DNA from: Pseudomonadota bacterium
GTDB lineage: Bacteria; Chloroflexota; Ktedonobacteria; Ktedonobacterales; JADMIN01
Reading direction: 5' to 3'
Length of the DNA: 62,482 nt
Assembly (NCBI GenBank): GCA_021324535.1
Contig: JAJPIU010000065.1
Location: forward strand, 1 to 62,482
The notes below the pieces were generated by a model. It was not told the DNA's origin and made no database searches. It saw only the letters and a program-made list of their open reading frames with translations. Shown here in pieces: positions 39,601 through 49,421 of this stretch (position 1 is the stretch's first letter; each line of letters begins with the position of its first letter). A program made the position numbers and the translations under genes.

Positions 39601-40247
39601 GCCAGACCGCCGCTCTCTTCCGCAAGCTCAGTGACACCAGTCACCGCCAGGGCGGCCGGGCGCATGATATTTGCGCTGATCTCCTCGGCCAGCGCCGCCG
39701 CGACCCGATGAATGTTCGCTGGCTCCCAGGCGCTCTGCCCGCCCGGCGTAATAGCCCCCGCACGCCACTGCGCCGAGCGGGGCGCCAGCCGTCGCAACGC
39801 CTGAATGAGATCATGCGTGAACGTGACGGGATCGTTGTCGCTGGCGTCAAGATGGAGCCAGGCGGAGGGAAGCCCTGACGCCTGGAACCATTGCGCGATG
39901 GTGACGCTTTTGCCATAGCCCGCAGGGGCAGTAATGAGAAAAATCGAGCCTCCGGCGACACTTTTGCCCAAAGAGGCGTCGAGCAGAGCGGTAAGGCGCT
40001 GGCGCGGCAGCAGCGCGTGTGTGTGGGCGGTTGTCGAGGCGGGCGCCGCGAACTTCCAGGCGCGTGCAGCGGGCCGCCCAAACACGGCGCTCCTGTCATC
40101 ATCTGGGGCGCCATCGGTAGAGCCGAAAGAACAACGCTGCAGCGCATGTGGCGTTTTGAGTAACGCATCCCCATCCCATTCGCCTGGCGTTTGCGTCGTC
40201 TGAGAACAGACTATAGGGGTTTCAATGCGCTCATCTCGAAGAGCCAT
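36654..40247 (-). CDS. SARP/BTAD-domain transcriptional regulator with MalT/LuxR-like NTPase and TPRs
   Basis: 1197 aa; ITAPAGYGKSVTIAQWF; C-terminal LYTLGEPRVLLGSEVVALWKHPQARDLLFFLAEQRKPVSKDVIHEALWPERDPEQFERALKKARLHLRESLG + BTAD. Confidence 0.92.
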   Translation of the reverse strand: MALRDERIETPIVCSQTTQTPGEWDGDALLKTPHALQRCSFGSTDGAPDDDRSAVFGRPAARAWKFAAPASTTAHTHALLPRQRLTALLDASLGKSVAGGSIFLITAPAGYGKSVTIAQWFQASGLPSAWLHLDASDNDPVTFTHDLIQALRRLAPRSAQWRAGAITPGGQSAWEPANIHRVAAALAEEISANIMRPAALAVTGVTELAEESGGLALLDAVLGRPVDHLRTLIETREAPALNISQALAQGRVAGIGARELRLEDDELDALLELIDAPDDPAYRQAVADLCAGWITGVLLATNALWPPQTPRRLAPTVGMGIDGDDGINHAAVSAYLAHEVLASLDEDELGFALAVAPLNYMTVSLCERLLDEPQARARLIQLEQHTGLVTRFGLRPQEARYAFQPFLRAALLRRLASETGGRERAYETRIKAGTLLAQDGDLEEAIKQFHAVGAYGRIVTVIESVRGTLLRAGRGATLERWLRLLPDDVRSQQPHLVILQAELTRQLGRTEEAGALAQRACALTQPLAHEQPQLAASALAVRAEVCFVQGDYAEARRASEAGLALAPSDADELQARLRFALAQCYNKTGQSEVAERLLKEAEAYCQRQGGLWLLARVAYFRSQIALLRGDYQQIERDSLDALRYAQEAGDEIIAISARLQLGAADHHLGKIEQAREHLETALRQSEDAHYQAGQAYALLNLGDIALRVGEYAQAIERFEQTIRVMNTQSDQRLILYTYALQGIALAFNGSVDHAEGQLRFLRRIRHRSSERTSDETQMILASAITAWKQNRRRAAEKWFAVAGRLALRGNSADDYATVQMYYARVLLDNGAQDDQQRAERLLEQACDTALTLTGQQKERAALVWLDARFHQPLRDALACVQHPVARQAIALLEALEAETGRTAEGEKQAGTRPRTDRFPSLANKDMQLRLYTLGEPRVLLGSEVVALWKHPQARDLLFFLAEQRKPVSKDVIHEALWPERDPEQFERALKKARLHLRESLGCEPLLQTGSSLSVAGDVWLDSHAFTALVSQGEELAQSGSLTEATRIFRQALSLWNGPYLPDHYEEWAILRKDALQRIALRCLERAAEVELALGRWDSAAQYCYRILETDPINENAYRGLMAAYTLNGEYSAAARAYQQCVATLRETLGVAPDPKTQQFWRSIQQRAERSVGRPPDTARLPSQAAPRHSQPRLPARV

Positions 40248-40520
40248 ACCACGCCTCCGCCATCCATTCTGCGCAGTTCAGCGCAGGTACTCCCCACATT
40301 TGCTCTACAGGACAGATATTGAGTAAGACGTTTGAGCGCCCACTTTTGTTTAGTGTTTATCGCCGCGCCAGGGCGTTGGCTGAGCCAGACGCTATATGCA
40401 GTCTTGCTGCCCGCGTTCTAAAGATTTCTTTATGATACACCAACATTGTATTATGTCTATAGGCAAATTGACCAGCGCCGCGCCTTTTGGTTGCAGGTAG
40501 GGCGACTTGGCTCAGGAGAT

Positions 40521-41108
40521 TTAGGGGAGAAGGCGGCCGTGTGAGCCAATGAGGGCCACCGTCAGGTAGATCAGCCAGAGCAAAACACACGCCCCCAGCG
40601 CAACGCCATAGCACCCAAGATTGCTTCGGCGGCGAATCTCCAGCGCCTGCGCAAGCTGAGTATCCATATCGGGTGGATCAAGCTCGATCTCCGGGCGAAT
40701 ATCTTGCAGGCGCTCCAACAACTTGCGGAAGTCGCGCACATTGGTCATGCCTTCGGCGGCGATGACCGTCTCGCCATCCTCCAGATCAAACATGAGGACG
40801 AGCTTGCTAGGGGTGGGGTCTCCTGGCGCAAGGATCAGGCGGCGGATGCTCGCCAGCGAGAAACGCAACTCAGCGGCTTCCTCGCGGCTCACCACGGAAA
40901 TTGCGTCGTCGAAGAGCAGCAACTCTTTGCCCAACCCATAACGCACGCGCACAAGCGGCCGCTCGGCGTCGTCTTCCCCGCTTGCATTGTTCTCGTCGCC
41001 AACGCCACGCTCTTCGTCCGGCGCCTCATCGGCCGAAGACACACCACCGTGTTCGCCGCCCCGCTGTTCTTCGTCGGCGTTCGCGTCAGGGTTTTGTTGC
41101 TCACTCAT
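40521..41108 (-). CDS. Hypothetical protein, acidic N-terminus, C-terminal TM
   Basis: 195 aa; coherent, single C-terminal hydrophobic helix. Confidence 0.65.
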   Translation of the reverse strand: MSEQQNPDANADEEQRGGEHGGVSSADEAPDEERGVGDENNASGEDDAERPLVRVRYGLGKELLLFDDAISVVSREEAAELRFSLASIRRLILAPGDPTPSKLVLMFDLEDGETVIAAEGMTNVRDFRKLLERLQDIRPEIELDPPDMDTQLAQALEIRRRSNLGCYGVALGACVLLWLIYLTVALIGSHGRLLP

Positions 41109-41217
41109 TGCTGTATCCGGTTGTCCGCATGCGCTTACAGAGAAGGGCTATACCTTCATACTTCATACATACCCCTGGCATATTGTAGCAAGTTTCGCCG
41201 AGTGAGCGCAGGCTTCG

Positions 41218-42837
41218 TCAGTTGAAGTGTTTCACCTTTGGCCAGGCGTCGCCAATTGTCACTTTGGGCTGTGTGCACACATACACAAAGATACCGTTCT
41301 CCTCCCCCTGGCAATACTGACAGGTGATGGTCGCCGCCTGGACGACGCTCTTAAACGATGGCGTCAGATCGGTATTGGCGTAACCCACCGTGATCAGCAC
41401 AGCGCCCGTGCAGGAGCCAGGCCCCCAGAGGTAGTAGTTGTTGTGTCCGCTGATCACCCGTGGCAAATGATAGTGTGGGCCAAAGAACGTCAGCGCGCTG
41501 GCCTCGCCGTAGTTGACCGTAAGGATGCACGCCTGGGCGCGTTCGGTGGCTGGCAGGCCATCATAGACGTGCGCAACAGTGGCCGTCATGCTCTCCCAGC
41601 CAAAGCGGTCGGCGAGATACTGCGGGAAGACGCTGGAGTTGCCCTGCCCGGCGGCGCTATTGCCAACAAAGTTCAGATGGCCATACGTGTTCGCATAGGT
41701 CGCCGGAGGCAAGATTGGCATGAGCAGCGGCGCGAGCGCAACACCGATTGCCAGCGGCGCAACGATATACGCCGGACGCAGCCATGCCCAGCGTGGGTGA
41801 GTCTGTGCGATGCGCTGTGTCATTACCGAGCCGCCCGCGAAAAAGATCGGGTAGATCGGCGCCAGGAAGTACGATTTGGCGTTGATCACTGTCAGCAGTA
41901 CATAGAGCGCGATATACGCCCAGCCAAACAAGCGATAAGGCTTGCCTGCGGGCGCACGCAGATAGAAATACAGCCCGGTGATGATCAACGGGACGTTGAG
42001 CGGATTGGCGACAAGGATTTGATTGGCGAGAAAGCCGATGGGGCCGCCGCCCGTCAGGCCGCCATAATGGCGCCAGAACTCCACGGTGGGCCAGCCATTC
42101 ACCGCGTTCCAGAGGGCATAGGGGAGTAGGCCAATAAAAGCGATGAGGCCACCCAGCCAGAGCCAGCGGGTGCGGAAGTAGGCTCGCTCAGGCGTCGCAA
42201 GCAGCCCGATGACAATGCCCAACCCGAAGAACAGCATGGTAAGCTTGTTCAGCAGGCCAATCCCCGCCACTGCGCCGAAGAGCAGCCATAAGCGCGGCTG
42301 ATTGCGGTGAATCAGCCGAATGATGATATAGGCGCTGAGCGTCCACCAGAGCACATCAAGGATGTCCATCGAGAAGATCGAGGCGGTCGCCAGGTAGTCG
42401 GGCGTCGCAAGCGCGGCAGTGGCGGCTAGCGCCTGGGCAAAGCGTCCGCCGCCCAGTTCGCGCGCCATCAGTCCTGTGATGACGATGACACAGCCACCGG
42501 CCAGCGCAGGTATGATGTGGATGGCGAAGAGCGATTGGCCGATGGTGGCGTGGAGCAGCGCCGCCAACCAGCCGATCAGCGGCGGCTGATCTACATACCC
42601 CCAGGCCAGGTGATTGCCATCTTCCAGATAGTACAGTTCGTCACGGAAGTAGCCGTAGTTGTTGGCGATCAGCAGGTGGAGGGCGACATCGAAGAGCGCA
42701 AGGTAGACCAGGATCGCGTTGGCGCTCGTCAGCGCCTCGCGGGTAAGCAGCCGATTGAACAACGGTTGCGCCTGCTCAGACCGATCAGGCATGGCGCTTC
42801 CAGCGTCGGTAGTTGTAGATGAGACTGACGGTTTCAT
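41218..42837 (-). CDS. Glycosyltransferase family 39 / ArnT-like membrane protein
   Basis: NYGYFRDELYYLEDGNHLAWGYVDQPPLIGWLAAL: typical GT39 first loop; multi-TM. Confidence 0.88.
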   Translation of the reverse strand: MKPSVSSTTTDAGSAMPDRSEQAQPLFNRLLTREALTSANAILVYLALFDVALHLLIANNYGYFRDELYYLEDGNHLAWGYVDQPPLIGWLAALLHATIGQSLFAIHIIPALAGGCVIVITGLMARELGGGRFAQALAATAALATPDYLATASIFSMDILDVLWWTLSAYIIIRLIHRNQPRLWLLFGAVAGIGLLNKLTMLFFGLGIVIGLLATPERAYFRTRWLWLGGLIAFIGLLPYALWNAVNGWPTVEFWRHYGGLTGGGPIGFLANQILVANPLNVPLIITGLYFYLRAPAGKPYRLFGWAYIALYVLLTVINAKSYFLAPIYPIFFAGGSVMTQRIAQTHPRWAWLRPAYIVAPLAIGVALAPLLMPILPPATYANTYGHLNFVGNSAAGQGNSSVFPQYLADRFGWESMTATVAHVYDGLPATERAQACILTVNYGEASALTFFGPHYHLPRVISGHNNYYLWGPGSCTGAVLITVGYANTDLTPSFKSVVQAATITCQYCQGEENGIFVYVCTQPKVTIGDAWPKVKHFN

Positions 42838-42867
42838 AGCGTGCTCCTCGCTTTTTATCTGTCTACA

Positions 42868-43812
42868 TTAGCGTGCGATGAATAGTCCCGATACACGGGT
42901 GATGTGAAAGGCGCCATGCGTGGCGATCTGCTGTTCGACATAGGCGCGGATGGCCTCGCGGCGCTCTTCGGTGAGCAGGTTGGTTGGCGCCACAGCCACC
43001 ATTGAAGCCATATACGCTACCACCGGCTCGGCCTCCGTCACTTCCAGATCGCCTGGAAAGCGCAGTTCTTCGACCGACGCGAAGCTGGCGCGCAACTGGT
43101 CGGCGCCGTTCCCAAGGGTGAAATCTTCGCTGAAATGGCGGTTGGCTCCCGCTGTTTCGGGCAGAAAACGCGCAGCCAGCTCATCCAGTTCGCGTAGATG
43201 CGCCTCGCCGTTCGTCGCGGCGATCAGAGGCGCGCCTGCCCGCAGCACACGTCGTATTTCACTGATGGCTTTCGTGCGGTCGGGCACATGATAGAGCATA
43301 TGATTGGCGACTACCGCATCGAACGTTTCATGTGCAAACGGCAGCGATTGCGCGTCGGCGACGGTAAAGGAGAAGGGGATCCTCTGCTCAGGGCCGAACG
43401 CCACGCCAATGCTCTGCCGCGCCTCATCCACCATGCCCGCCGAGAGATCGACAAGGGTGATCGCCCAATCTGGAGGGATGCGGTCGGCGTTTTCCACCCA
43501 GAGGCGCGCCGGACCACAACCAATCTCCAATACGCGCGTCGTTACACGCCCTTTTCGAGGAGGCGATTCCTGCATAGCTTTGATCAACTGATCGAAGACC
43601 CAGCGCTGCCAGGGAGAGGTATTGTGGCCAAACCGCTGGTGCAGGGCGATGCGCGCGTTGAGGTTGCTGGCGTCGCGGTATTGCAGTGTGACGAGATATT
43701 CCTGATCGGAGCGCAGCGCATAGGCCGTGTTTGAGGTCGCCTCAGAGTTCTCAGAAATCTCAGAGGCGCCAGGGGATGGAAGGGATGGAGAGGATATATC
43801 GGATGCTGGCAT
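42868..43812 (-). CDS. Class I SAM-dependent methyltransferase
   Basis: TTRVLEIGCGPARLWVENADRIP, SFTVADAQSLPFAHETFDAVVANHMLYHVPDRTKAISEIRRVLRAGG-type motif. Confidence 0.92.
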   Translation of the reverse strand: MPASDISSPSLPSPGASEISENSEATSNTAYALRSDQEYLVTLQYRDASNLNARIALHQRFGHNTSPWQRWVFDQLIKAMQESPPRKGRVTTRVLEIGCGPARLWVENADRIPPDWAITLVDLSAGMVDEARQSIGVAFGPEQRIPFSFTVADAQSLPFAHETFDAVVANHMLYHVPDRTKAISEIRRVLRAGAPLIAATNGEAHLRELDELAARFLPETAGANRHFSEDFTLGNGADQLRASFASVEELRFPGDLEVTEAEPVVAYMASMVAVAPTNLLTEERREAIRAYVEQQIATHGAFHITRVSGLFIAR

Positions 43813-43819
43813 GGAACGT

Positions 43820-44392
43820 CTATGCCTCCGTTCCTGCGAGACCAAGCGCCTCGGCGTCCTCAGTCATCGCGGCAATCACAACGGCGATATGCTCGTTGAG
43901 GTCAACACCAAGCTGTTCGGCCCCATTGATGATGTCGTCGCGGTTGACGCCGCGCGCGAAGGCTTTGTCCTTCATCTTCTTGCGCACAGAACTTGCCTCG
44001 AGGCCGACGATGCTCTTGTTCGGGCGTACCAGCGCGGCGGCGGTGATCAAGCCGGTCAGTTCGTCGCAGGCATAGAGCGCCTTCGCCAGCAGCGTTTCGC
44101 GCGGGAGGTGGAAGTAGTCGTTATGCGCCTCGACGGCCTGGACGACATCCTCAGGGTAACCCAGGTCGGCGAGCCACCCCGCGCCAACCTTCCCATGTTC
44201 TTCAATGGTGGGGTGCTCTTCGTAGTCCACATCATGCAGCAGACCGGTGATGCGCCATTTGAGTTCATCCTCGCCATATTTGCGGGCGTAGGCGCGCATG
44301 GCGGCGCTGACGGCCATGCCATGTTTCACCAGGCTCTCGCTGGTGTTGTGCGCCCGCAACAGGGCCAGCGCGTCATCGTAGTTCAGTTCCAT
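43820..44392 (-). CDS. HD-domain protein
   Basis: SESLVKHGMAVSAAMRAYARKYGEDELKWRITGLLHDVDYEEHP. Confidence 0.9.
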   Translation of the reverse strand: MELNYDDALALLRAHNTSESLVKHGMAVSAAMRAYARKYGEDELKWRITGLLHDVDYEEHPTIEEHGKVGAGWLADLGYPEDVVQAVEAHNDYFHLPRETLLAKALYACDELTGLITAAALVRPNKSIVGLEASSVRKKMKDKAFARGVNRDDIINGAEQLGVDLNEHIAVVIAAMTEDAEALGLAGTEA

Positions 44393-44459
44393 AACTGCTC
44401 CTCAGCGATAGGGTAGACCTGCGTTATTGTCTGAGGGCAGTATACAACGTTTGGAAGGA

Positions 44460-45662
44460 TTATCCCGCGTCGGGCAAACGCACACCCTGCGCCCATTCCG
44501 CCGGATCGGCGACGGTCAACTGCGTATAGGGGAGGGTGCGCCGCGCCAGCGCATCGGCCAGCAATTCGGCGGCATGCTCGTTTTCTGCGCGGGTTGGCGC
44601 GCGCAGCCCTGCGCCAACGGCGATGCGCGCCGCCAGCACAATCTTGCCTCCGCGCATCCACCCACGCAGCTCGCGCGCCTGGGGAATGGTGTGAACTGCG
44701 CGGCTGAAATGCAGAGAGACATCGCGGGCGAAATCGCGCGTATAGTCTTCCATCACCACGCCTCCCGGCAGCATTGGCATGTCAATCTCGATGCAGACCA
44801 GCGTTGTCACCTCTTGGCTTTCGCTGGCGGCCAGACCACCCAACCCCGCGCGCCAGCCACCTGTCCAGCCACTGGGTTCCTGGTACGGCGGAAACGCTGA
44901 GGCTTCGTCGTGTATCGTCAGCGGCTCTGGGGCCACCACACTCCGCAAGCCGGGCAGTCCTGGAAGTGACCTGGCGCCATCGGGCGGAACCGGACGCATC
45001 GGCGCTATGGGAGGCTCCTCCTGTATGCGCGCCTCGCGCCAGGGCGAGCCTGAGGGCTGCATCATACGCAAGCTGGGAGGCGGCGCTGCAGGCGAAGCGC
45101 CAGAACGTGGAACGCTGGAGATACCCGCCTGCCCTGGTGGTGTAAGCGGTGTGAACGGGGGCGAGCTATTTGGCGATTGGGCAGGCATTGAGGTATAGCC
45201 CGAAGAGGGCGGCGCCAGTTGCGCGTTGATCTGCGAGGCGCGCGCTTGCTCTGCCAAACGGCGTTGCTGAAGCTGGCGCAACGCCTCGGCGCGCGCCTGC
45301 TGGATGCGTTGTCCCAGTTCGAGCGCCTGTGTCTGATCCAGCCGCACAGGCGTCCAGGCGCCTGGCCCGGCCGGGTTGGGCGCGGCGGACGCCTCAGTAT
45401 GAACGGCAAGCTGAATCCAGGCGTCGCGTTCGGCGGCCAACATCGATTGCTCATCCTCCGGCGGACGAAACGCCTCGATGGCATCGCCATCCGGGCTACG
45501 CCAGAGCGCATGTGTCAGCGTAAGGGGATTCTCCGGCCAGCGGCGGGCGCTATACAGCGCGCCTCCGCGCATCGCATAGGAGATGAGCGCCTGGGCGATT
45601 TTTGTGTCTCGTTCCGCCGGATGTTCACGTTCGCGCGAACCATCTCGATAAGGGCCAGCCAT
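44460..45662 (-). CDS. Hypothetical protein with Pro-rich central region
   Basis: 400 aa ORF; coherent N- and C-terminal regions. Confidence 0.65.
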   Translation of the reverse strand: MAGPYRDGSREREHPAERDTKIAQALISYAMRGGALYSARRWPENPLTLTHALWRSPDGDAIEAFRPPEDEQSMLAAERDAWIQLAVHTEASAAPNPAGPGAWTPVRLDQTQALELGQRIQQARAEALRQLQQRRLAEQARASQINAQLAPPSSGYTSMPAQSPNSSPPFTPLTPPGQAGISSVPRSGASPAAPPPSLRMMQPSGSPWREARIQEEPPIAPMRPVPPDGARSLPGLPGLRSVVAPEPLTIHDEASAFPPYQEPSGWTGGWRAGLGGLAASESQEVTTLVCIEIDMPMLPGGVVMEDYTRDFARDVSLHFSRAVHTIPQARELRGWMRGGKIVLAARIAVGAGLRAPTRAENEHAAELLADALARRTLPYTQLTVADPAEWAQGVRLPDAG

Positions 45663-46087
45663 ACCATTCTCTCTCCTGACGCCGTTCTGTGGCGTATTCA
45701 GGCTCTTCGCTGAGATCTCCCAGCGTCTACGGCAATGCGTTTGCCAAAACTATGCCAGTTAGTGAAGAAACGAACGTGTTCTTGCGTTCAGCTATTTGTT
45801 CGCATATCCTTATGATGTGTGGGATTGAAGCATATGGTATTGCTATCTTTCCTTCCGACGAATACTCGCAATGAGTATAGCACGCCATACAGACGTTGCC
45901 AACAACACCCGTACTCTCGGCTCATCGGCCACTGGAGTCGGCTGATAGGCGCCGACTCCTGGCATGGCTGAACACGGCTTGAACGAGACTCGGAACGAGA
46001 CTTGGCTGCGTGGCGAACGGGCTAGACGCTTGACGTGGGTGGCAAGACAAGGCATAATGCCCAAGGATAGTTCAACGTGCCTTTCAG

Positions 46088-49030
46088 GTGGGGAGTAGGA
46101 TGGGGCCAACAACACGCACAATGCTCAGCGAGAGCCTTGCCGCCATCGAGGCTGAGATCGCGGCCGGTCAGGCGGAGCAGGCGCTGGCGCACTGTCAGGA
46201 GATACAGACCCGTTACCCGCGTGCGCTTGCGGTGCAGCGGGTGTTAGGCGAGGTCTGGTTGGCGTTGCGCAAACCGCGTGAGGCGCTTGGCGCGCTCGAC
46301 CGCGCGCTTGCGGGCAACCCTGAGGATGTCCGCGCGTGTTGCGCACGCGCCATTATACACCAAATGCACGGCGACGCGACGGCGGCGCTCTCGTGGTATC
46401 GGCGGGCATGCGATGTACGCCCAAACGATCAGGAGTTGCGCGCCACTTACCTGGAGATGGCGTCGCAGATTGGCCAACCGGCCTATCGGCCCTCGCGCGT
46501 AGGGCTGGCGCGGCTCTATCTGCGCGGCGGCCTGGCCACTCACGCCCTGCGCGAGTGGGAGTTACTGCTCGCCGAACGGCCCGATCTCCTCGATGCGCAG
46601 GTGGGCATGATCGAAACACTCTGGCGCACCGGGCGCTTTGCGCAGGCCGAGGAGTGGAGCCGCCGCACGCTGGTCAACACACCCTCATGCGTGAAGGCGC
46701 TGCTGATCGGCGCCGTCATCGCGCACGACGCCGGGCGCGCCGAAGACGCCGACCGCCTCATGCAGCGAGTAACCCAGCTCGACCCCGATCAGCGCATTGC
46801 GCAGGCGTTGTTCGCTGACCGACTGGCCACGGGCGACCGCGCGTTACGTGTGTTGCTCTGGGGCGCGAACGCTCCTGAGCCGCCACCATTTACGCCTCCT
46901 TCTCCCTCAGCGCCCTATACATCGGCTCCATTCGGCCCTACCTTTGCGTCTTCCGCTGCATCTTCGGCGTCTGCTTCTTCCGCAGCGCAATCGCCCGGCG
47001 CTGCATCTTCGGCGTCCCGTGGCGCGCCATCATCGCCTTATGTGTCTTCAACATCGCAACCACTTGCCGACCCCAGGCAAAACGAGGGACGCGGCGAGCG
47101 CGTGATCCGCCCGCTGGTGGATAGCCACCGGAGCAACCCCTCACTGACCCAATCGCCGACGCCATCATCAGCCATGCTGACCGCCAACACATCAACAGCC
47201 GGACGAGGCGCACAGGGGGAGCCGGTGGGGTTTGCTCAGCCTGCCACATCATCAGCGTCCAATCTGGCGCCGTTGCCCCGCCCGACCGCCTTGCCTCCTA
47301 CCTTTAGAAGCATCTTCAAAGAGACCGAGGGGATGATCTGGAGCGCGGATGACACCGATAGCTTCGAGGCGTCGCGTGCGGCTCCGAAAGCCCCTGGCGC
47401 CGAGGCGCCAGCCGCTACGCAGCCAGACACGGCCCCCGGCGATACGTTTGCGCGCTCCACGCAGTTTGTCCCTCCCATGATCGCCGAGCACAGCGCCGAG
47501 ATGGACGACACCGAGGCGCACCGCGCCATCAATTGGGTACACTGGCTTCAGGCGCAGGGCGCGCGTACCCTTGACCCCAACGCATCATCCGGCGAGACCC
47601 CCTCTGCCCAGGCGCCAGCTTCCCCCGGCGGACGTGGCGCGCAGGAAACACCGACGTCTCCATCCTCGCCAACATCGGCCTCGGTTCCCCGCCCGGCGCA
47701 GCAGAGCACGCCACAGCAACCAACACAGCAACCAACACAGCAACCAACACAGCCCACGCTTGCGCCAACGCCACAAAAGCCACGCCCACGCAAGACGAGC
47801 GCGCCGCGTCCTCTGTGGGAAGCCGATACACCGCCACGGGGAACGCCTGCCCAGCCGCGTGTAACCGCTCGTCCCGCCGCCGGGGCGTTTGCCGCTTCCA
47901 CCACAACGCCACGTACCCAAACGGTAGGGCCTGCGCCACAGACGCCACAGACGCCACAGCAGCCTGCCGCCTCGGCGTCTTCTACAGCAAATCTTCAGGC
48001 GTCGCCCGAAACCTTGCGCCATATGTTTGCCCAGCTTGAGTTGGGCGCTGGCGTCCGCGAGATTGTGGACGCCGATGTCGTGGCTGCGGATAGCGTGAGC
48101 GCCTCGTCGGATGGTATGCGCAACGATAGGCGCGGCGACGAAGATGATGGGTTCGCCGCCAGCCAGGCGGAGCGAACCGACTCGGCCCCCTGGCCCGCGC
48201 AGTCGGCATGGTCAACTGAGGATGGTGTCGTTGACGCTGTAGCGTCTGCGCCTCCGGGGCCGTCCGCCAGCCGCTCGCGTGAGCCGGTTCCTGTTGTGGC
48301 CGGGACGCCATTTGTTGCGTCTTCGGCGCAGATTTCCATAAGCCCAACGCCAACACACTCGCCCGCGCCAGGCGCCATGCCGGAAACGGAGCCGCCATCC
48401 GTGCTGACGCTCGAGGCGCTTGAGCGCGGATTCGCCGCATCCGGCTACCAGCAGGTGGCGCTTGCGCCTGGAACCCTGGCGGCGCTGGTGGGCCAGGGTG
48501 AATCGGGCAGACAAAGCGACCAACCTGTGGAGACTGCACCGCCAGCGGAAGAGACGCCGCTTTCACTGATCGCCGATCCTTCGGTACATAATGGCGCTTC
48601 ACGCGCGGAGGCGGCGCAAAACGCAGGTGGCGCAGCGGCAAATGAAGGCGTGGTTCACGCTGAGGCAAGCGCGTCTGCCCCCCCACAGGAGGCGATGCCC
48701 GAACCACTGGCTGAACCGGAGGCGACGTTGCTGCCCAAAGGGCCTGATCCCAAAGATTACGCCGCCCGGCTGGAGCTTGCGCGCAGCAAACGTAGCGCAG
48801 GCGCGCTGGATGAGGCGTTTGTAGAGTATAATGCGGTGCTACGAAACGCCCCAGATTTGCTGGATGAGGTGATGCGCGATTTGCAATCGCTCGACGAAGA
48901 CGAGGCGCAGCATCCTGAGGCGCATCGCCTGCTGGGGGACGCGCGCATCCGCCAGGGTGACTATATGAGCGCGCTTGAATCGCTGAATCGCGCGACAGCG
49001 CTCTCGCAGGCGCAGGAGGATCAGGCTTGA
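46088..49030 (+). CDS. Large TPR protein with Pro/Ala/Ser/Gln-rich linker
   Basis: 980 aa; N-terminal TPRs (EAEIAAGQAEQALAHCQEIQTRYPRALAVQRVLGEVWLALRKPREALGALDRAL), C-terminal TPR-like region, low-complexity centre. Confidence 0.8.
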   Translation: MGSRMGPTTRTMLSESLAAIEAEIAAGQAEQALAHCQEIQTRYPRALAVQRVLGEVWLALRKPREALGALDRALAGNPEDVRACCARAIIHQMHGDATAALSWYRRACDVRPNDQELRATYLEMASQIGQPAYRPSRVGLARLYLRGGLATHALREWELLLAERPDLLDAQVGMIETLWRTGRFAQAEEWSRRTLVNTPSCVKALLIGAVIAHDAGRAEDADRLMQRVTQLDPDQRIAQALFADRLATGDRALRVLLWGANAPEPPPFTPPSPSAPYTSAPFGPTFASSAASSASASSAAQSPGAASSASRGAPSSPYVSSTSQPLADPRQNEGRGERVIRPLVDSHRSNPSLTQSPTPSSAMLTANTSTAGRGAQGEPVGFAQPATSSASNLAPLPRPTALPPTFRSIFKETEGMIWSADDTDSFEASRAAPKAPGAEAPAATQPDTAPGDTFARSTQFVPPMIAEHSAEMDDTEAHRAINWVHWLQAQGARTLDPNASSGETPSAQAPASPGGRGAQETPTSPSSPTSASVPRPAQQSTPQQPTQQPTQQPTQPTLAPTPQKPRPRKTSAPRPLWEADTPPRGTPAQPRVTARPAAGAFAASTTTPRTQTVGPAPQTPQTPQQPAASASSTANLQASPETLRHMFAQLELGAGVREIVDADVVAADSVSASSDGMRNDRRGDEDDGFAASQAERTDSAPWPAQSAWSTEDGVVDAVASAPPGPSASRSREPVPVVAGTPFVASSAQISISPTPTHSPAPGAMPETEPPSVLTLEALERGFAASGYQQVALAPGTLAALVGQGESGRQSDQPVETAPPAEETPLSLIADPSVHNGASRAEAAQNAGGAAANEGVVHAEASASAPPQEAMPEPLAEPEATLLPKGPDPKDYAARLELARSKRSAGALDEAFVEYNAVLRNAPDLLDEVMRDLQSLDEDEAQHPEAHRLLGDARIRQGDYMSALESLNRATALSQAQEDQA
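47711..47753 (+). repeat. 12-bp tandem repeat (acagcaaccaac), coding for QQPT repeats
   Basis: ACAGCAACCAACACAGCAACCAACACAGCAACCAACACAG read directly. Confidence 0.85.
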
Positions 49031-49377
49031 TGGAGGCAATCTTACAACGCCTGATGGCGGTGGATGGCGTGACAGGGGCGCTGCTGGTCGGCAAAGATGG
49101 CCTGGTGGTCGCCAGCACGATTGACGGCGAAGACGAAGAGCTGCTTGGCGCGATGGCGGCGGCTGCCTACGATGCGGCTGGCCGCTATATCGAGCAGCTT
49201 GGCATGGGCGAGGTGCGCCATGCGCTCTTCGAGACACCTGGTGGTACCGTGCAGGTGACGGATGGCGGTGATCTGCTGATCGTCGTGCGCTGCTCCTTCC
49301 ACGCAAGCGTTGGGCGCATCCGCATGGAGGCCGGGCAGGCAAGCCTCCAACTTGCCGAGCGCATCAGCGGCTATTGA
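49030..49377 (+). CDS. Roadblock/LC7-domain protein
   Basis: MEAILQRLMAVDGVTGALLVGKDGLVVASTIDGEDEELLGAMAAAAYDAAGRYIEQL; start overlaps upstream stop (TGATG). Confidence 0.85.
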   Translation: MEAILQRLMAVDGVTGALLVGKDGLVVASTIDGEDEELLGAMAAAAYDAAGRYIEQLGMGEVRHALFETPGGTVQVTDGGDLLIVVRCSFHASVGRIRMEAGQASLQLAERISGY

Positions 49378-49421
49378 TTGGTTGATTGATACGACAACGG
49401 ACATTCCGAAAGGCATAGACT

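Noticed and set aside
41227-42129. 300-aa plus-strand ORF
   Set aside because: Antisense to the GT39-like gene, which has clear TM and family motifs
47982-49118. 378-aa minus-strand ORF
   Set aside because: Antisense to the TPR protein's low-complexity region; Pro/Arg/Ala-rich, no motifs
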